Source: Benincasa hispida (taxonomy: Eukaryota; Streptophyta; Magnoliopsida; Cucurbitales; Cucurbitaceae). From it: 64,000 bases of DNA. Shown here piece after piece: positions 44,101-55,071 of the stretch. The notes beneath the pieces are model-generated. The model had not been told where the DNA came from, searched no databases, and was given only the letters and a program-made list of their open reading frames with translations. Both the position numbers and the translations under genes were made by a program. The stretch's first letter is position 1; the number at the start of each line of letters is the position of its first letter. The stretch is from positions 39,284,467 to 39,348,466 of the forward strand of contig NC_052349.1 of the NCBI RefSeq assembly GCF_009727055.1, in the 5' to 3' direction.

Positions 44101-45752
44101 TATGGATATTGCCAAGTCTAAGCCTATGGTTACTTCGTTCTGTATAATTAATAAAACTGAAAAGAAGTCAGTTTTTCACTATCCTGGATTACCATATGAA
44201 CTATTTTACTATCTTTTTAGAATTCAAGGATTTTATTTATTTATTAATTATTATTATTATTATTATTTTAATGAGAATTTTAGATTCAAGAATTAAAATG
44301 TCACTTTTAAAATTATGGGATCAGATGGAAACTTTCTTGAGAATTCATGAATATTAGGGATTTTGCAAAATGTAACTTTTTCTCCCCTTAAACCATCAAA
44401 GTAAGTAAATAAGCTAGCTATAAGTGTACAGGATTAGGCATACATCTTTTATAGACTTCAAATCTGAACCACTTATCGTGATGGTTTCATATTATTTTAA
44501 TTGCAGTATCCGGCAGAAATGCATGTGAGATCAGTATGTTGCACCAAGAAGATGCCGGTTTGAATGTGGAGATGGCAAAACTTGCATTTGCGAAGGGCAT
44601 ATGGAGCTTTGTCTGTAAAATGGATAAAGCATTACGCAAATACGCTCTAATCAACAACCCTCCCTCAAGTTCACTTGTCACTGCAGTTACTCTGATTAAG
44701 AAGGTTAAAAATGTTCACTCTTTACTTTATTGATGCTAGTTATACAATTTGGTCCAGATTAATGTTTGTCATTTTTTCATTATCCAAGTGTATGTAGTAT
44801 GTACTTCATTGTTTTATGGAGTGTTCTTATTCTCACGCCTCTTACTGCTGTGGCAGAGAACACACTTCAGTTTGTTTTGGGTAGTGTTTAGTTTTCTGTT
44901 TATAGGCTGAGCTTGGATTTGTAGAAATTGTCGTAGAGGGAATTCCATAACAAACATGTTATAGAGTTAGGTCACTTTGAACAGAAAAAATTATGGTGGA
45001 GAGTTAATACAAACATGTTTCTCTTATTGGTGTTCTCTTTCCAAGGTGTCCTCTCTGAAATTTGGTTCGAAAGAAATCAACGAATCTTCAGAATTCTGCT
45101 CAAACTTCTTTTGCTCACTTTGACGCGGCACGTCTTAAAACTTCTACTTGGTGTTCTCTTTCCAAGATTTTTTATGGGTTTTCAATTGAGGATATCTATA
45201 GTAGATGGAATGCTTTCATTATTCCCTTTTAAGCTTTTTAAGGCTTTGTATGTTTTCGGTTATCCTCTTGTATGTGTTGTTGGTCGCTGTTTTCATGCTA
45301 TCCTTGTTTTGCGTTGTTAGTATCTTTTTGTTTTCATGCATCCTTGTATTTCTTAGTATTAGTCTCTTCCCATTTTTTTAAAATAAAAAGTTGTATCCTT
45401 CTCCAAAAAAAAAAAACATACACGTTCCTTTTATAGCTTACTTTTGTTGGATATGACTGACACATTTTTGTACATAAAGGTTCCAGATGGATTTGAGGAC
45501 ATGGATGGCATTATCTCTAAAGCAAACGTTGTAGAAACCGAGTCGTCTTGTGGACAAGTTTCTTCAGAAGAGAGAAAGCTCTCGAGGGCATCGAAAAAAC
45601 TTGTGGCCAATGGTTTGCTTCTAATTGGTGGTGTGATCTGCCTGTCAAGAGGTCACTCTAGTCTTGGTGCCAAAGTTGTTATGGCATATATTCTCACAAA
45701 GCTAAGCAAGCGAGCTGATGCCCCAGGACCAGGAGGCCAAATGGCAAAGTAA
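38112..45752 (+). CDS. START-domain lipid-binding-like membrane protein, six exons
   Basis: Exons: 38112-38341, 39746-39893, 40047-40307, 43175-43256, 44507-44703, 45480-45752. Joined length is 1191 nt, 396 residues, all in phase. Residues 23-40 form a hydrophobic helix (WGTVLVLVFIAICHLVY). The START domain runs from about 85 to 300, with CCPILLRDFYMDNDYRKQWD, KFPLLTPREYILSWRLW, YVRVTFFRSGWRIR and HQEDAGLNVEMAKLAFAKGI. A second hydrophobic stretch near 345-365 (NGLLLIGGVICL) lies close to the C-terminus, which ends in GPGGQMAK. It resembles the Arabidopsis At4g14500/At3g23080 group, whose members are predicted to bind lipid or sterol; the ligand is unknown. Intron 4 begins GC (AGAG|GCAAGT) and not GT; the five other exon joins do not need it. 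Intron 3 is 2.9 kb with transposon debris. Confidence 0.88.
38735..39110 (-). mobile_element. Possible reversed Copia LTR in intron 1
   Basis: On the minus strand a purine run TTTGTGGGAGGGAGGA (near 38985-39000) is followed by TTGATAAATCC, then a CCTTATAAATAGGGAG TATA-like box. This order resembles polypurine tract, then LTR. No full borders were found. Confidence 0.35.
41631..41836. mobile_element. Hairpin element built of CTATCAGTG units
   Basis: Left arm AAAATATTTAC, then ATATAGCAAAATTTTAGAAC and TATCAATGATAGAC; the right arm is the near-exact inverse ending GTTCTAAAATTTTGCTATAT and GGTAAATATTTT. Between them the short unit GATAGACTTCTATCAGTGTC, itself a small palindrome, is repeated in both directions. 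A stray half unit (ACTTCTATCAGTG) sits at 41591. It lies in intron 3 of the START gene. Confidence 0.85.
42765..42890 (+). pseudogene. LINE reverse-transcriptase tail (zf-RVT) fragment
   Basis: Plus-strand translation contains CLLCF, HLFFYCSFAKNYW, close to the zf-RVT signature of plant L1 elements (C..C......H.(F)..C.(F)...W). Nearby stretches at 41500, 42060 and 42440 share TTCATTGA-type phrases with GAATAAGGGCATACAAAAAC, which I associate with LINE 3' ends on the opposite strand. All lie in intron 3 of the START gene. Confidence 0.6.
45015..45418 (+). mobile_element. LINE 3' end with poly(A), in intron 5 of the START gene
   Basis: It encodes EIWFERNQRIF and, after frameshifts, a STWCSLSK-like phrase and WNAFIIPF, which are features of the C-terminus of plant L1 LINEs. 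It ends in an A-run at 45405-45416. That gives a 5'-truncated LINE insert in the same direction as the host gene. A clear target duplication was not found. The acceptor of exon 6 lies 60 bp downstream and has a weak pyrimidine tract. Confidence 0.65.
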
Positions 45753-45839
45753 AGAGAATTATATAACGTAGTCAAGGAAGGGAGGAGATATAACCATGTT
45801 TTCTTTTTATATTAAAAGTTTCGTTTTCTTTTTCTTTTA

Positions 45840-45845
45840 AATAAA
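45840..45845 (+). terminator. AATAAA poly(A) signal of the START gene
   Basis: A canonical AATAAA 88 bases after the stop codon, after a T-rich stretch, in the position expected of a plant near-upstream element. Confidence 0.5.
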
Positions 45846-47848
45846 AAATCTTGTTCAAGTTTCTGTATCATACAGTATAGTTAATTGCAAAGTGTTTTAT
45901 TTTTGTCATTAATATTATTGTAGATCATATGCTTCATTTGTTCCTTCGTTTCTATCTCATCCTCAAGTTTGAGTCTAGGTTAAATAAATGTCATTAAAGG
46001 TTAGTTTGTTTTGATTGATTTTCTGAGTGCTTAAAGATATTTTTAAAGCATTTAGAGTCATTTTAAACATGTGAAAAGACCAAAAGTAGCATAATTCTGA
46101 TTATCGGGCAAGATATATCTATAAAGAGTTTTCATTAATACCTCACGATTAAATGTCCAGATCTCGACAAAACTGAACGGTGTAGTTACTTAGTTCAATC
46201 TAAACCATAAATTCTCAGCCAACTAATTACTATTTTCATAGGTAAGTTTTTCCTCTACTAAAAACATCCACCAAATATCACCTAAAACATTATCAAATGA
46301 GTCCAAGTGAATGCACAATCTTACATGACCGGATACAAGAACTCAAGGACAGTTTTTCAAAAACCTTAGTCCCTGTGTCGTACCAATCTTACTCACAGGA
46401 GAAAGAAGGTTCATGGAGCATATTGATAATTGAACGATATAAATGTAGATTCATCCTGACAAATATGTGACAATGAAATTTGTAAAGTCCAAACGTAATT
46501 TTGATTCAACTTTGCCATTTATTTTAGAAGCACTTTTTTTTATAAAAAAATTACGAATGTGTTTGGTTTAACTTGGGACCTGGTTGATAATAATTTTGTT
46601 TTTGATTTTTTTTTTTGAAAATTAAGTCTGTTCTCTATTGATTTCTTACAATTAATAATTAATACCAGAGTTGAATTCTTAATAAAATTTTAAAAATAAA
46701 TAAATAACTATTTTTTTAAGTTCACAGAATTTGGGTTAATTTTTAAAAAAATATTGATAAAAAATAGATAAAAAAAAATAAGAGGTGGAATTTAGAGGAT
46801 GGTGGCAGGATAACAAATAATTATTTAACAGAGGAGAAATATTTCATCCTCCATTCACTTTTTGAACATCAAACCTTGGTCTCAAACTTCCATTTTATTT
46901 CTCTCTCTTTCTGTTCATACTTTTTTTTTTTTTTTTTTTTTTTTTTTCACTTTTCTTTTTTTATCTCAAACATCTTTGCCTTTTACTTATGCATGAGGCA
47001 GTGCGCATAAAATCAAATAATTGAAAATTTGGATAAAGTTTTTCAATTGGATTGGTTCAATTTTTACAAATATGAGTCTAACTCAACAATAATTGATATA
47101 TCTTTTTTTTCTCTGAGGTTAAAAGTCCAAACCTCCAAACTCTCACATTTATTATACTAAAGAAAATGTTCGTTTAATTTTTATGTCTATTACTTCCAAT
47201 TTTAAAGGTGTGAGGATAATTTTTTTTTGCATTTTTATTTTATTTGTGTGTTATAAACCAATTGTCGTTGATTGCTTCGAGAAAATTTAATTTAATTGGT
47301 TTAAATATTACTTTGGTTCTTATATGTTGGGTTTTAGTTCATTTTAATTTCGATACTTTGAAAGTGTTCATTTTGATCTCTATACTTTCACATTTAATTT
47401 ATTGTAGTAATTATATATTCAAAATATTATCATTTGTTAGTATAAAAAAATCTTAAAATAAAATAATAATCAATATAATTTAATTTTTATCCAGTATCAT
47501 TATTTAATTCTAATTTCAATAACTTAGCCATGAAATTATAGTGAGGACTTACTAAAGAAAACTTTTTCCATTTCAAAATTAATGAATATATATTGAAGAA
47601 TTTATCAAACAAAAAATCTATACAGAAGATGATTTTTAATTCGGCATTACCCAGATAGGTTGAGGGGAAAACTTTCTCTATACTATTTATATGTGAGACA
47701 TTTATAGTTTTGATTAATTGTTTAGTTGTGTATTGGGCAGTCTCAAAGTTAAAGGGCGCTGCTCAAGATCATATGAGGCATTGGACAAATTTTTGATAGA
47801 AAGACCTTTATATAGAAAATATTATCTAAAATTTATTTTTCTTGCTTT
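45846..47848. other. Intergenic DNA with MITE fragments
   Basis: 46560-46830 is a decayed copy of the hairpin MITE family (TTTTTGAAAATTAAGTC at the left, ATAGATAAAAAAAAATAAG and TAGAGGATGG at the right). 46921-46947 is a T run. 47290-47460 is a half copy of the foldback family (TTCATTTTGATCTCTATACTTTC). No gene. Confidence 0.5.
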
Positions 47849-49010
47849 TTAAGATGCAAAATTATGTATTAAATTTTGATAATTTAAGTGCATTAATATA
47901 TCATTTTCAATGGATAATATGGTCAATCTATTTAATCTTTCTTGTGGCATATTTGACCTTAAATAAGATTTAATTAATTTTAATTTTGAAAGGCTTCTTT
48001 TAGCAGAAGTAATCGTTACTGATATTGTTAATAATATTTTATAAGAAATATATGCATTTGGAAAAATATTTACCATTTTTAGATAATTTAATATTTTAAT
48101 AAGACGATCAATTTCATTTTGGAAGACTTCTCTGAATATTTTTAATTCAAAAAATAAATCTAAACTATTAATGTTAAAAAATATAACATGTTCTATTGTA
48201 TTTTCAAGATTAATACAATATCTTTTCAAATTGTCATCATTTAATGGGTTTAAAAATTTCATATCAAATAAGAAAAATTAAAGATATTTTCGTGTACTTG
48301 AAATTATTCAAATTTATTTTTAAGTGAAAAAATTGTTTGATCTATAATATAGTAAAAGTAATCCATTCTAAAAGAATCTTCAGGTGATCGTGTTTCTTCA
48401 ATGTCAACATTCTCCTCAAATTGTTTTTTTTAATCATTCTTTTTTTCACGAAATATTTGTTGTATTTTCATATCATTTGCAATTTCTTTAGCTAAAATCA
48501 AATATTTGTGAATCCATTTTCTCTATATTTTTTTTAGAAATGAAAATAAACCTTTCAAGTAATCTAAAGTAACATCAATATGCATATCCTTATGTTGTAA
48601 GACTTTACTCACAAAATTTACAGAAAATAAGATATCATACGATATAGTCATGCCTAACAAGAATTCAAAAATTTTAAATTCATAAGTAGCTAAACAATTA
48701 ACTTCACTTTTCACTTTAGGATCTCCACTAGTTTCTCCTAATTTTAATAAAGTGTCCTTTGTTTGAGGTGCTTTAAATCTTATTGCTTTAATATTTTCAA
48801 TTCGACTTTCCCATCGTATTTGTGACAATGATTTGATAGTCAAGTTAGTTGTGTGATCTAGCAAAAGATTCCACTGTTTTGTAGACGAATAAAATAAAGA
48901 AAAAATATGTTGCACAACTCCAAAAAAATGTTATAGCTCTATGACATGAGCTAACCATGTCATAAAGTACTAGATTGAGATTATGACAACCACAATGTGT
49001 AAAATGCTAT
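47849..49010 (-). pseudogene. hAT-family transposase, C-terminal two thirds, broken
   Basis: Read right to left, 48999-48523 gives HCGHNLNLVL-like and QHIFSLFYSSTKQW, LSQIRWESRIENIKAIRF, then ATYEFKIFEFLLGMTISYDI. After stops and frameshifts around 48270-48520 a second open stretch (48262-47849) ends in the hAT dimerisation domain: YISYKILLTISVTITSAKRS, LSKLKLIKSYLRSNM, ENDILMHLNYQNLI. It matches the TTF-type/ZMYM1-like hAT proteins common in plants. The N-terminal TTF zinc finger is absent because the Copia LTR at 49015 abuts it. No terminal repeats were seen. Confidence 0.88.
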
Positions 49011-49494
49011 AGAATTTATTTTTAGTTATTATAAATACTATAAAAATAGATGCTCAATGCTTAGTATCCTAAAAGTCATGTGTCAATCTTCATATTGTCC
49101 ATGTGTCTTGTAATTATTGATGTTTGGTGTCCATGTTAGACCGCATCCTACTTGTCAAATTGCCTATAAATAGTGACATTTATGGTTTTAAAGAACACAA
49201 ACATTTGTGAGAAATTCCACTTCAAATTTTCATTTTCATAGTTTCTGTTTGCATAATTTCCCATATTTCTCATATTATATTATATCTATTATTACTAGAT
49301 TATATTTTCTCCATATTCGTGTTTCATTTGTACTTCTCGTTATCAACATGAGCTCCTGTCACTTCCCTCGCTGAAAGTAGGTCCGAAAGGTAGGTAAGTT
49401 TTTTCTCTCTTTATTATAATTAATAAATTAAATATTATTTTGCATATTTAGTATATATTAAATTTCTAATATAAATACAATGTTTTGTGATAGT

Positions 49495-50345
49495 ATTGCC
49501 ATGAAAAACCTTACGAAATTGGGATTCGTAGTCCTTGACATTAATTACAATAATTATTTGTGATAGGTGCTCGATGCCAAAATCCACTTGGATGCTATGA
49601 ACCTTGGGGAACAATTAAAGAAGGAAATACGACATCTAGTTAAGATAAAGCAAAAGCTATGATTTTTCTTCGTCATCATCTCCACAAGGGATTTAAAATT
49701 GAGTATCTTAAAAAAAAATCTTCGTATCTTGTGGAAATTTTTGAAAGAAATGTATGATCATAAAAAATAGTTATTATTCGTAAAGTTTCTTATGAGTGGA
49801 TTCATTTAAGGCAACAAGATTTTAAATCAGTAAATGATTACAATTCTGCATTATTTAAAATTAGTTCAAAATTGTTGTTAAAAAATATTGATTTTGATAT
49901 GTTAAAGAAGATATTTTCTACATTTCATGTCTCGAATATGCTCTTGTAATAGTAATATTGAGAGAAAAGTTTTAAATAATATTCTGAACTAATTTCATGT
50001 TTTTTCATGGTCGATCAAAATAACGAGTTATTGAGGAAGAACCACGAATCTCGACCAAGTGGAACAGCATTATTCCTTGAAGTGAATGTTGTGAATTTTA
50101 ATATCGTGGTCGAGGTCGTAGTCATGGTCAAGGTCGTGACCCTGGCAGAGGAAAAAATAATTATTATTTTCGTGGTGGTCGTTCTAATCATTCAAATTTC
50201 AAAAGAGCCATACAAAATTCTACCCACAAAGGAAAAGCTCCACAAGATAAGAGTGCAAAAGGTATTGAAAATAAATGCTTTCGATGCAGAATGATTGGGC
50301 ATTGGTCACATATCTATCGTACGTCAAAACACTTAGTTGATCTCT
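49495..50345 (+). pseudogene. Ale-type Copia gag, broken
   Basis: Frameshifted gag. LTKLGFVVLDINYNNYL, VLDAKIHLDAMNLG and EWIHLRQQDFKSVNDYNSAL-like phrases belong to the UBN2-type gag of this lineage. A Gly/Arg/Asn-rich stretch (50100-50200) follows, then a zinc knuckle near 50277-50320 in which the last Cys is replaced by Tyr (CFRCRMIGHWSHIY). Confidence 0.8.
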
Positions 50346-50689
50346 ATCAAGCCTTTCCCTAAAGGAAAAAAGGAAAAAAGTGAAAAAAGTTGAAGCAAAT
50401 TTTGCATACTAGGATAATAATAAATTTGACCCATCCCATATGACAAATTTGGATGTGACGGACTTTTCTAAATCTTTTGAAGAGAAGATTGATACAGTTG
50501 ATGGAACATCAAGTGTTCCTTTGACTTTAAGAATATCTAAACTTAATGTTGTTGTTTTCTTTTATCTATCTTCATATTTTTTTTATTAAATGTTAACTTT
50601 TATATATTCCAAGTATTGTTTTTCTTATTGTAATTATTTTATTTTAATGAAGAAAAATGGATCATTTTCAAATGTTGGGTGATTAAAAA

Positions 50690-51691
50690 ATGAGCAACGA
50701 AGACATATGTCTGGCAGATAGTGCAACTATGCATACAATACTTACAAATAAAAAATATTTATCCAATTTGATAGTGCTGGAAGAAAAAGTAAATACAATA
50801 TTAGGTTCTGCAAATTTGATTGAAGGTTTTGGTAGAGTAAATATTATTTTGCCTAAAGGGACAAAATTTACAATTAGTAATGCATTGTTCTTTAGTCAAT
50901 TAAAGAGAAAGCTGATAAATTTAAAAGATATACGTTGCAATGGGCATCATATTGAGATTGATAGTAAGAATAATATCGAATATCTATATATTATCTCTAC
51001 TGTCTCAACTGAAAAATATATATTGGAAAAGTTGCCTGATTTATCTTATGGATTGTATCATATTCATATACGAGTAATTGAAACATATGCAGTAATGAAC
51101 CTAAAGTTCATGAATCTAGATATATTTGCTATTTGGCATGAAAGATTGGGTCATCTAGAGTCTATAATGATGAGTAGAATTATTGAGAATTAAAATGGAC
51201 ATCCATTGAAGAGCCATAAGATTCTTCAATCTAATGAATCATCATGTGATGTTTGCTTTCAAGGCAAATTAATAATTAGACCATCACAAACTAAAGTGGG
51301 ACCTTGCATCTGCATTTGTGGACCTATTAACCAAATAAGTCGACCATTTAGATATTTTATGGTATTAATAGATGCATTCAGTTGATGGTCACACATATGC
51401 TTATTATCATCAAAATGTTACATTTTCAAGATTACTTGCTCAAATAATTAAGTTAAGAGCACAATTTCCTGATTATATAATTAAGATCATTTGTCTTGAT
51501 AGTGCTGGTGAATTTATATCTGAAGCTTTTGATAATTATTGTATGTCGATTGGGATAAGTGTTGAACATCCTATAGCTCATGTTCATACACAAAATGGTT
51601 TAGTATAATCATTCATAAAACGTTTCCAGTTAATTGCTAGATCATTACTTTTGAGAGCTAAGCTTCCTATATCTGTACGGGGACATGTTAT
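50690..51691 (+). pseudogene. Ale-type Copia protease to integrase, broken
   Basis: The 167-codon frame at 50690-51193 starts near the protease site (LADSATMHTILT; the usual Gly of DSGAT is missing). It continues into the GAG-pre-integrase domain (IWHERLGHLESIMMSRII) and stops. After a gap with CDVCFQGK, the integrase follows with FRYFMVLIDAFS, LDSAGEFISEAFDNYC and AHVHTQNG, and is cut at 51691. The catalytic Asp-Asp-Glu positions can be placed but the frame is dead. Confidence 0.82.
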
Positions 51692-52959
51692 TGTTGGGGT
51701 TGATGCCCAAAATCTCGTTGGGTTCAGTAGTTTGTAAACACCTGTATGAACAAACATTATGTGATGTAATAATATGAGATATTTTCTTCACTACAGTCTT
51801 TGATATATGAGATATTTTGTTGCATTAACCACAAACCAATAAACTAAGATCCCTGGTTATCGTTGTAACTTAAGCATGTATGTGATGACATACAAGTAGA
51901 TCGTGCTTTAAGTGATAACCTAAATGGTCTGTAGTAGATGGATAAAGAAGGAAAACCTTATCCTGTTGACACTACGAGTGTGGCTCACTTTGTAGATGTT
52001 ACAAGTATTGTAAAGTACTACAAATGGTTTGATCCTGACCATTCATGTATTAGACATGCGAGCGGGGACGTTCTATACGAAAGAGTTTGTATAAGATCGG
52101 ACCACAAAATGTTTAGTCTCGTTATATAACGCCGTTCATGGAAGAGACTTTCATTTCACTAGGATGACGATAGATAACATAACCTTAACCTTGAGTGAAT
52201 TGGGAACTCCTGCTTATGAGGGTGGTCCTTTGATTTTTATGGGTGCGAGTGGCCAGATCGCCAACTCAAACCTACCACTTTGGGGATTCGTCTGATTGGG
52301 GAGCTGGGAACTCAGCTACACAAGACAGAATTCATTCCTTCCCCGATTTAGGGGTAAGTAGATAAATTTCTTCCTTAAGAGCTGATTCTGGAACTTGAAC
52401 AATGTGACGTCACACCTTCTCTTAGCCCGAGAAGGATTTACTCATAGTAGGACTATGATGTATTATTTATTAAAAGAATAAGTGGTACATAAGAAGTTAG
52501 ATGTAATTGCAGGAAAAAATGGTAAATTGGCCCGGTTATACTTACGAGTGATTTGTGAAGGGTCATCGTACTGTTTATTAGTTATATCCAATGGACACAG
52601 AAATATATCTGTAGCACGAAGAGTACAGCGGTCGGTCTTTAGTGGAATGCCCAACAGTTAACGAACAGTGGATATCATGATTAAAGAGTTTAGTCAGTTA
52701 TTCACTTATCGTTGGAGTTTCAAGTTACAGATCCATAAGGTCCCCTTGGTAGCTCAATGAATTCATATCGAGAATTAGTTTTGGGTTAGTTTGAAGTGTT
52801 CAACTTAACAAGAGGAAATTTGATTATATATAATATAATTAATTTGCATCAATTATATGAGTTATATTTGACTTAATGTATTAGATACATTAACTGGTTG
52901 AATTATTATTAAATGCTATAAGGGGAAAAAAGAATTATTGTTTATATATTGCATGAGAT
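51692..52959 (+). mobile_element. 5' part of a Copia LTR, split by the next element
   Basis: It begins TGTTGGGGTTGATGCCC and follows the LTR order seen at 32596-34749 up to TATATTGCATGAGA, which corresponds to about 33850 in that copy. There the next LTR begins. The missing second half should lie past the window end. It entered the Ale-like integrase; the five bases before it are GTTAT. Confidence 0.82.
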
Positions 52960-55058
52960 TGTTAGGATTGGTGTCCTAATTCTCCCAGAGTCTCGTAGTT
53001 TGTAAACCGTACAAATTGTTATGAATAAAATAAGAGTTATTTTATTTGGCATTTACTCATTGCCAATAAACAAAACTCCATGGTTATTGTATGTAAACTT
53101 AAGCATGTATATGAGATATACAAGTGGATCATGCCTTAAGTGATAACCTAAAAAGGTCTGTAGTATAATGATTAAGAAGGGATACCTGATCCTTGTGACA
53201 CTATAGATACGACCCGCTTTGTAGAGGCTTAAAAGTGTTGTGAACGACTACAGATGATTGATCTTAACCATTCATGTGGAGACATGCGAGTGGGGGTGTC
53301 CTATACAAAGAGTTTGTATAAGATCGGACCACGAGATGATTCGTCTCTTTATATAATGTTGTCAATACTTAAGACTTACATCTCACTTAAACGACCATAG
53401 GTGACATGACCTTAATCCTGATTGTTTTGGGAACTCCTGCCTTTAAGGGTGGTCCTTTGATTAGTATGGGTGAAAGTGGCCAGATTTCCAACTCAACATG
53501 CCTACCTTTTTGGGGATTTGTCTGATTTGGGAGCTGGGAACTCAGTTACATAAGATGAAATTCACTCTTTTCCCGAAGCAGGTGTAAGTAGATAAATTGC
53601 TTTCTTAAGGGCTGATTCCAGGTCTTGAACATAGTGGCCATAGCTTCTCTTTGGAAGAGAGGACTCAATCATAGTAGGACTATGACTTATGTTCATTAAA
53701 GGGATCAATGGTACTTAAGGAGTTAGATGTAACTACAGAGGCAGAACAGTTATTGGCCCAGTTGTACTTACGAGCAATCTGTGAAGGGTTATTGCACCGC
53801 TGATTGGTTGATATGGACACAAAATATATCTGTAATAAGGAGAGTGCAGTTGTCGGCCTTTAGTGGAGTGTTTGGTAGTTAACAAACGGTGGATCCCATG
53901 ACTAAAGAATTTAGTCAGTTATTCACGTACGGTTGGAGCTTCAAGCTACAGGTCCATAACGTCTCCTTGGTAGCTCAATGGATTCAAGTTGAGAATTAAT
54001 TCTTAGTGTTGATTTGAAATATTCAAATTGATTAGAGGAAATTCGATTATATATGATATGATCGGTGTGATGTATGAGATACATTAAGTGGAGGATCAAT
54101 GTAAATGAGATTTACATTAAGTACCATGAAATAGAAAAAGAGCTATGGTTTATATGTTTCATGAGATGTTAAAATTATAGGTTATAAATATAATATTGTA
54201 AGTTGGTTATCATATTTATTTATAATAATATTAATTATTGGATAATTATATATTTTTCTCTAATAACCAATTGAATGGGAGTTTATTGGTGGTTTCATGG
54301 TAACCGTGAGATAAAAAGAAAAATATTTTCCTAAATTTAGTAGATTTTGCTAGAGTTGTTAATCTCGGCAGGTACTCACGAATCACTGTCAAGTGAGAAT
54401 TGTTTTCACTAAACGATAGCTGAAAGAGAGACTAAACGATCGTGGAATGACACTACATGATAGTTCACTCAACTGGTCGTAGCTAAACGATCGCGGGGCT
54501 TTTGTTATACGATAGCTTGCCATCTTCTAAACGATTAAACATTCTTCTATATGATAGACTACTATCATCTCCCACTTGCTCAATCGTCTACACGATTGTT
54601 ATTCCTTCGGTCTCTTCCTCTAACCAAGTACACACAAAGCACACACTTCTGGATTCTCACACTGAGAATACCAAGGTAGCCATTGTGGTGGTGTCCTCAC
54701 TCAACTCGACGGAGTTCGAGGTTCTGGAGGTCGTTCGTTGGGTTCGTGATCTTGGAGGTCATTGAGTTCGTGTTTGTTGATTGATCATATTGTGTTGCGG
54801 TGTTTTTGTTCGAGCGTTCGTGTGTTGTCATCTTGGGGATTGTTCGAGCGTTCGTGTTCGAGAGAGTTTGAAGCATGAGTCTTCAAAGGTATGCATAATC
54901 TTTCCTTTGATTATCTTATTAAGCATGCTGTAATTTCTTATTGTGCATGACCTGTAAGTTTCCGTTTTGTGACTGTATTTGTTATTGTTCAATTTAGAAT
55001 GGAATTTGGAATGATCATTCCACTGCTCATGGAAATCCTCATGTCTAATTTCCTTTAG
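52960..55058 (+). repeat. 5' LTR of the outer Copia
   Basis: About 2.1 kb from TGTTAGGATTGGTGTCC to just before the primer site (TTCCTTTAG). The 3' terminus is degenerate, with no clear CA. The ACGATCG cluster at 54410-54600 lies at the same relative place as in the other LTRs. Confidence 0.8.
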
Positions 55059-55059
55059 T

Positions 55060-55071
55060 TGGTATCAGAGC
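55060..55071 (+). promoter_or_regulatory. Primer binding site (tRNA-Met type)
   Basis: TGGTATCAGAGC directly after the 5' LTR, the standard complement of initiator tRNA-Met used by plant Copia elements to prime minus-strand synthesis. Confidence 0.93.

Larger units (their letters stand above)
49015..51691 (+). mobile_element. Ale-like Copia element, interrupted
   Basis: A short LTR (about 49015-49348, ending GTTATCAACA, with CCTATAAATAGTG near 49170) is followed by gag, zinc knuckle, protease, GAG-pre-integrase and part of integrase. The tRNA primer site after the LTR is degraded. The integrase frame stops abruptly at 51691, where another LTR begins; its remainder must lie beyond the window. 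A short LTR and this gag type suggest the Ale/Retrofit lineage. Confidence 0.82.
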
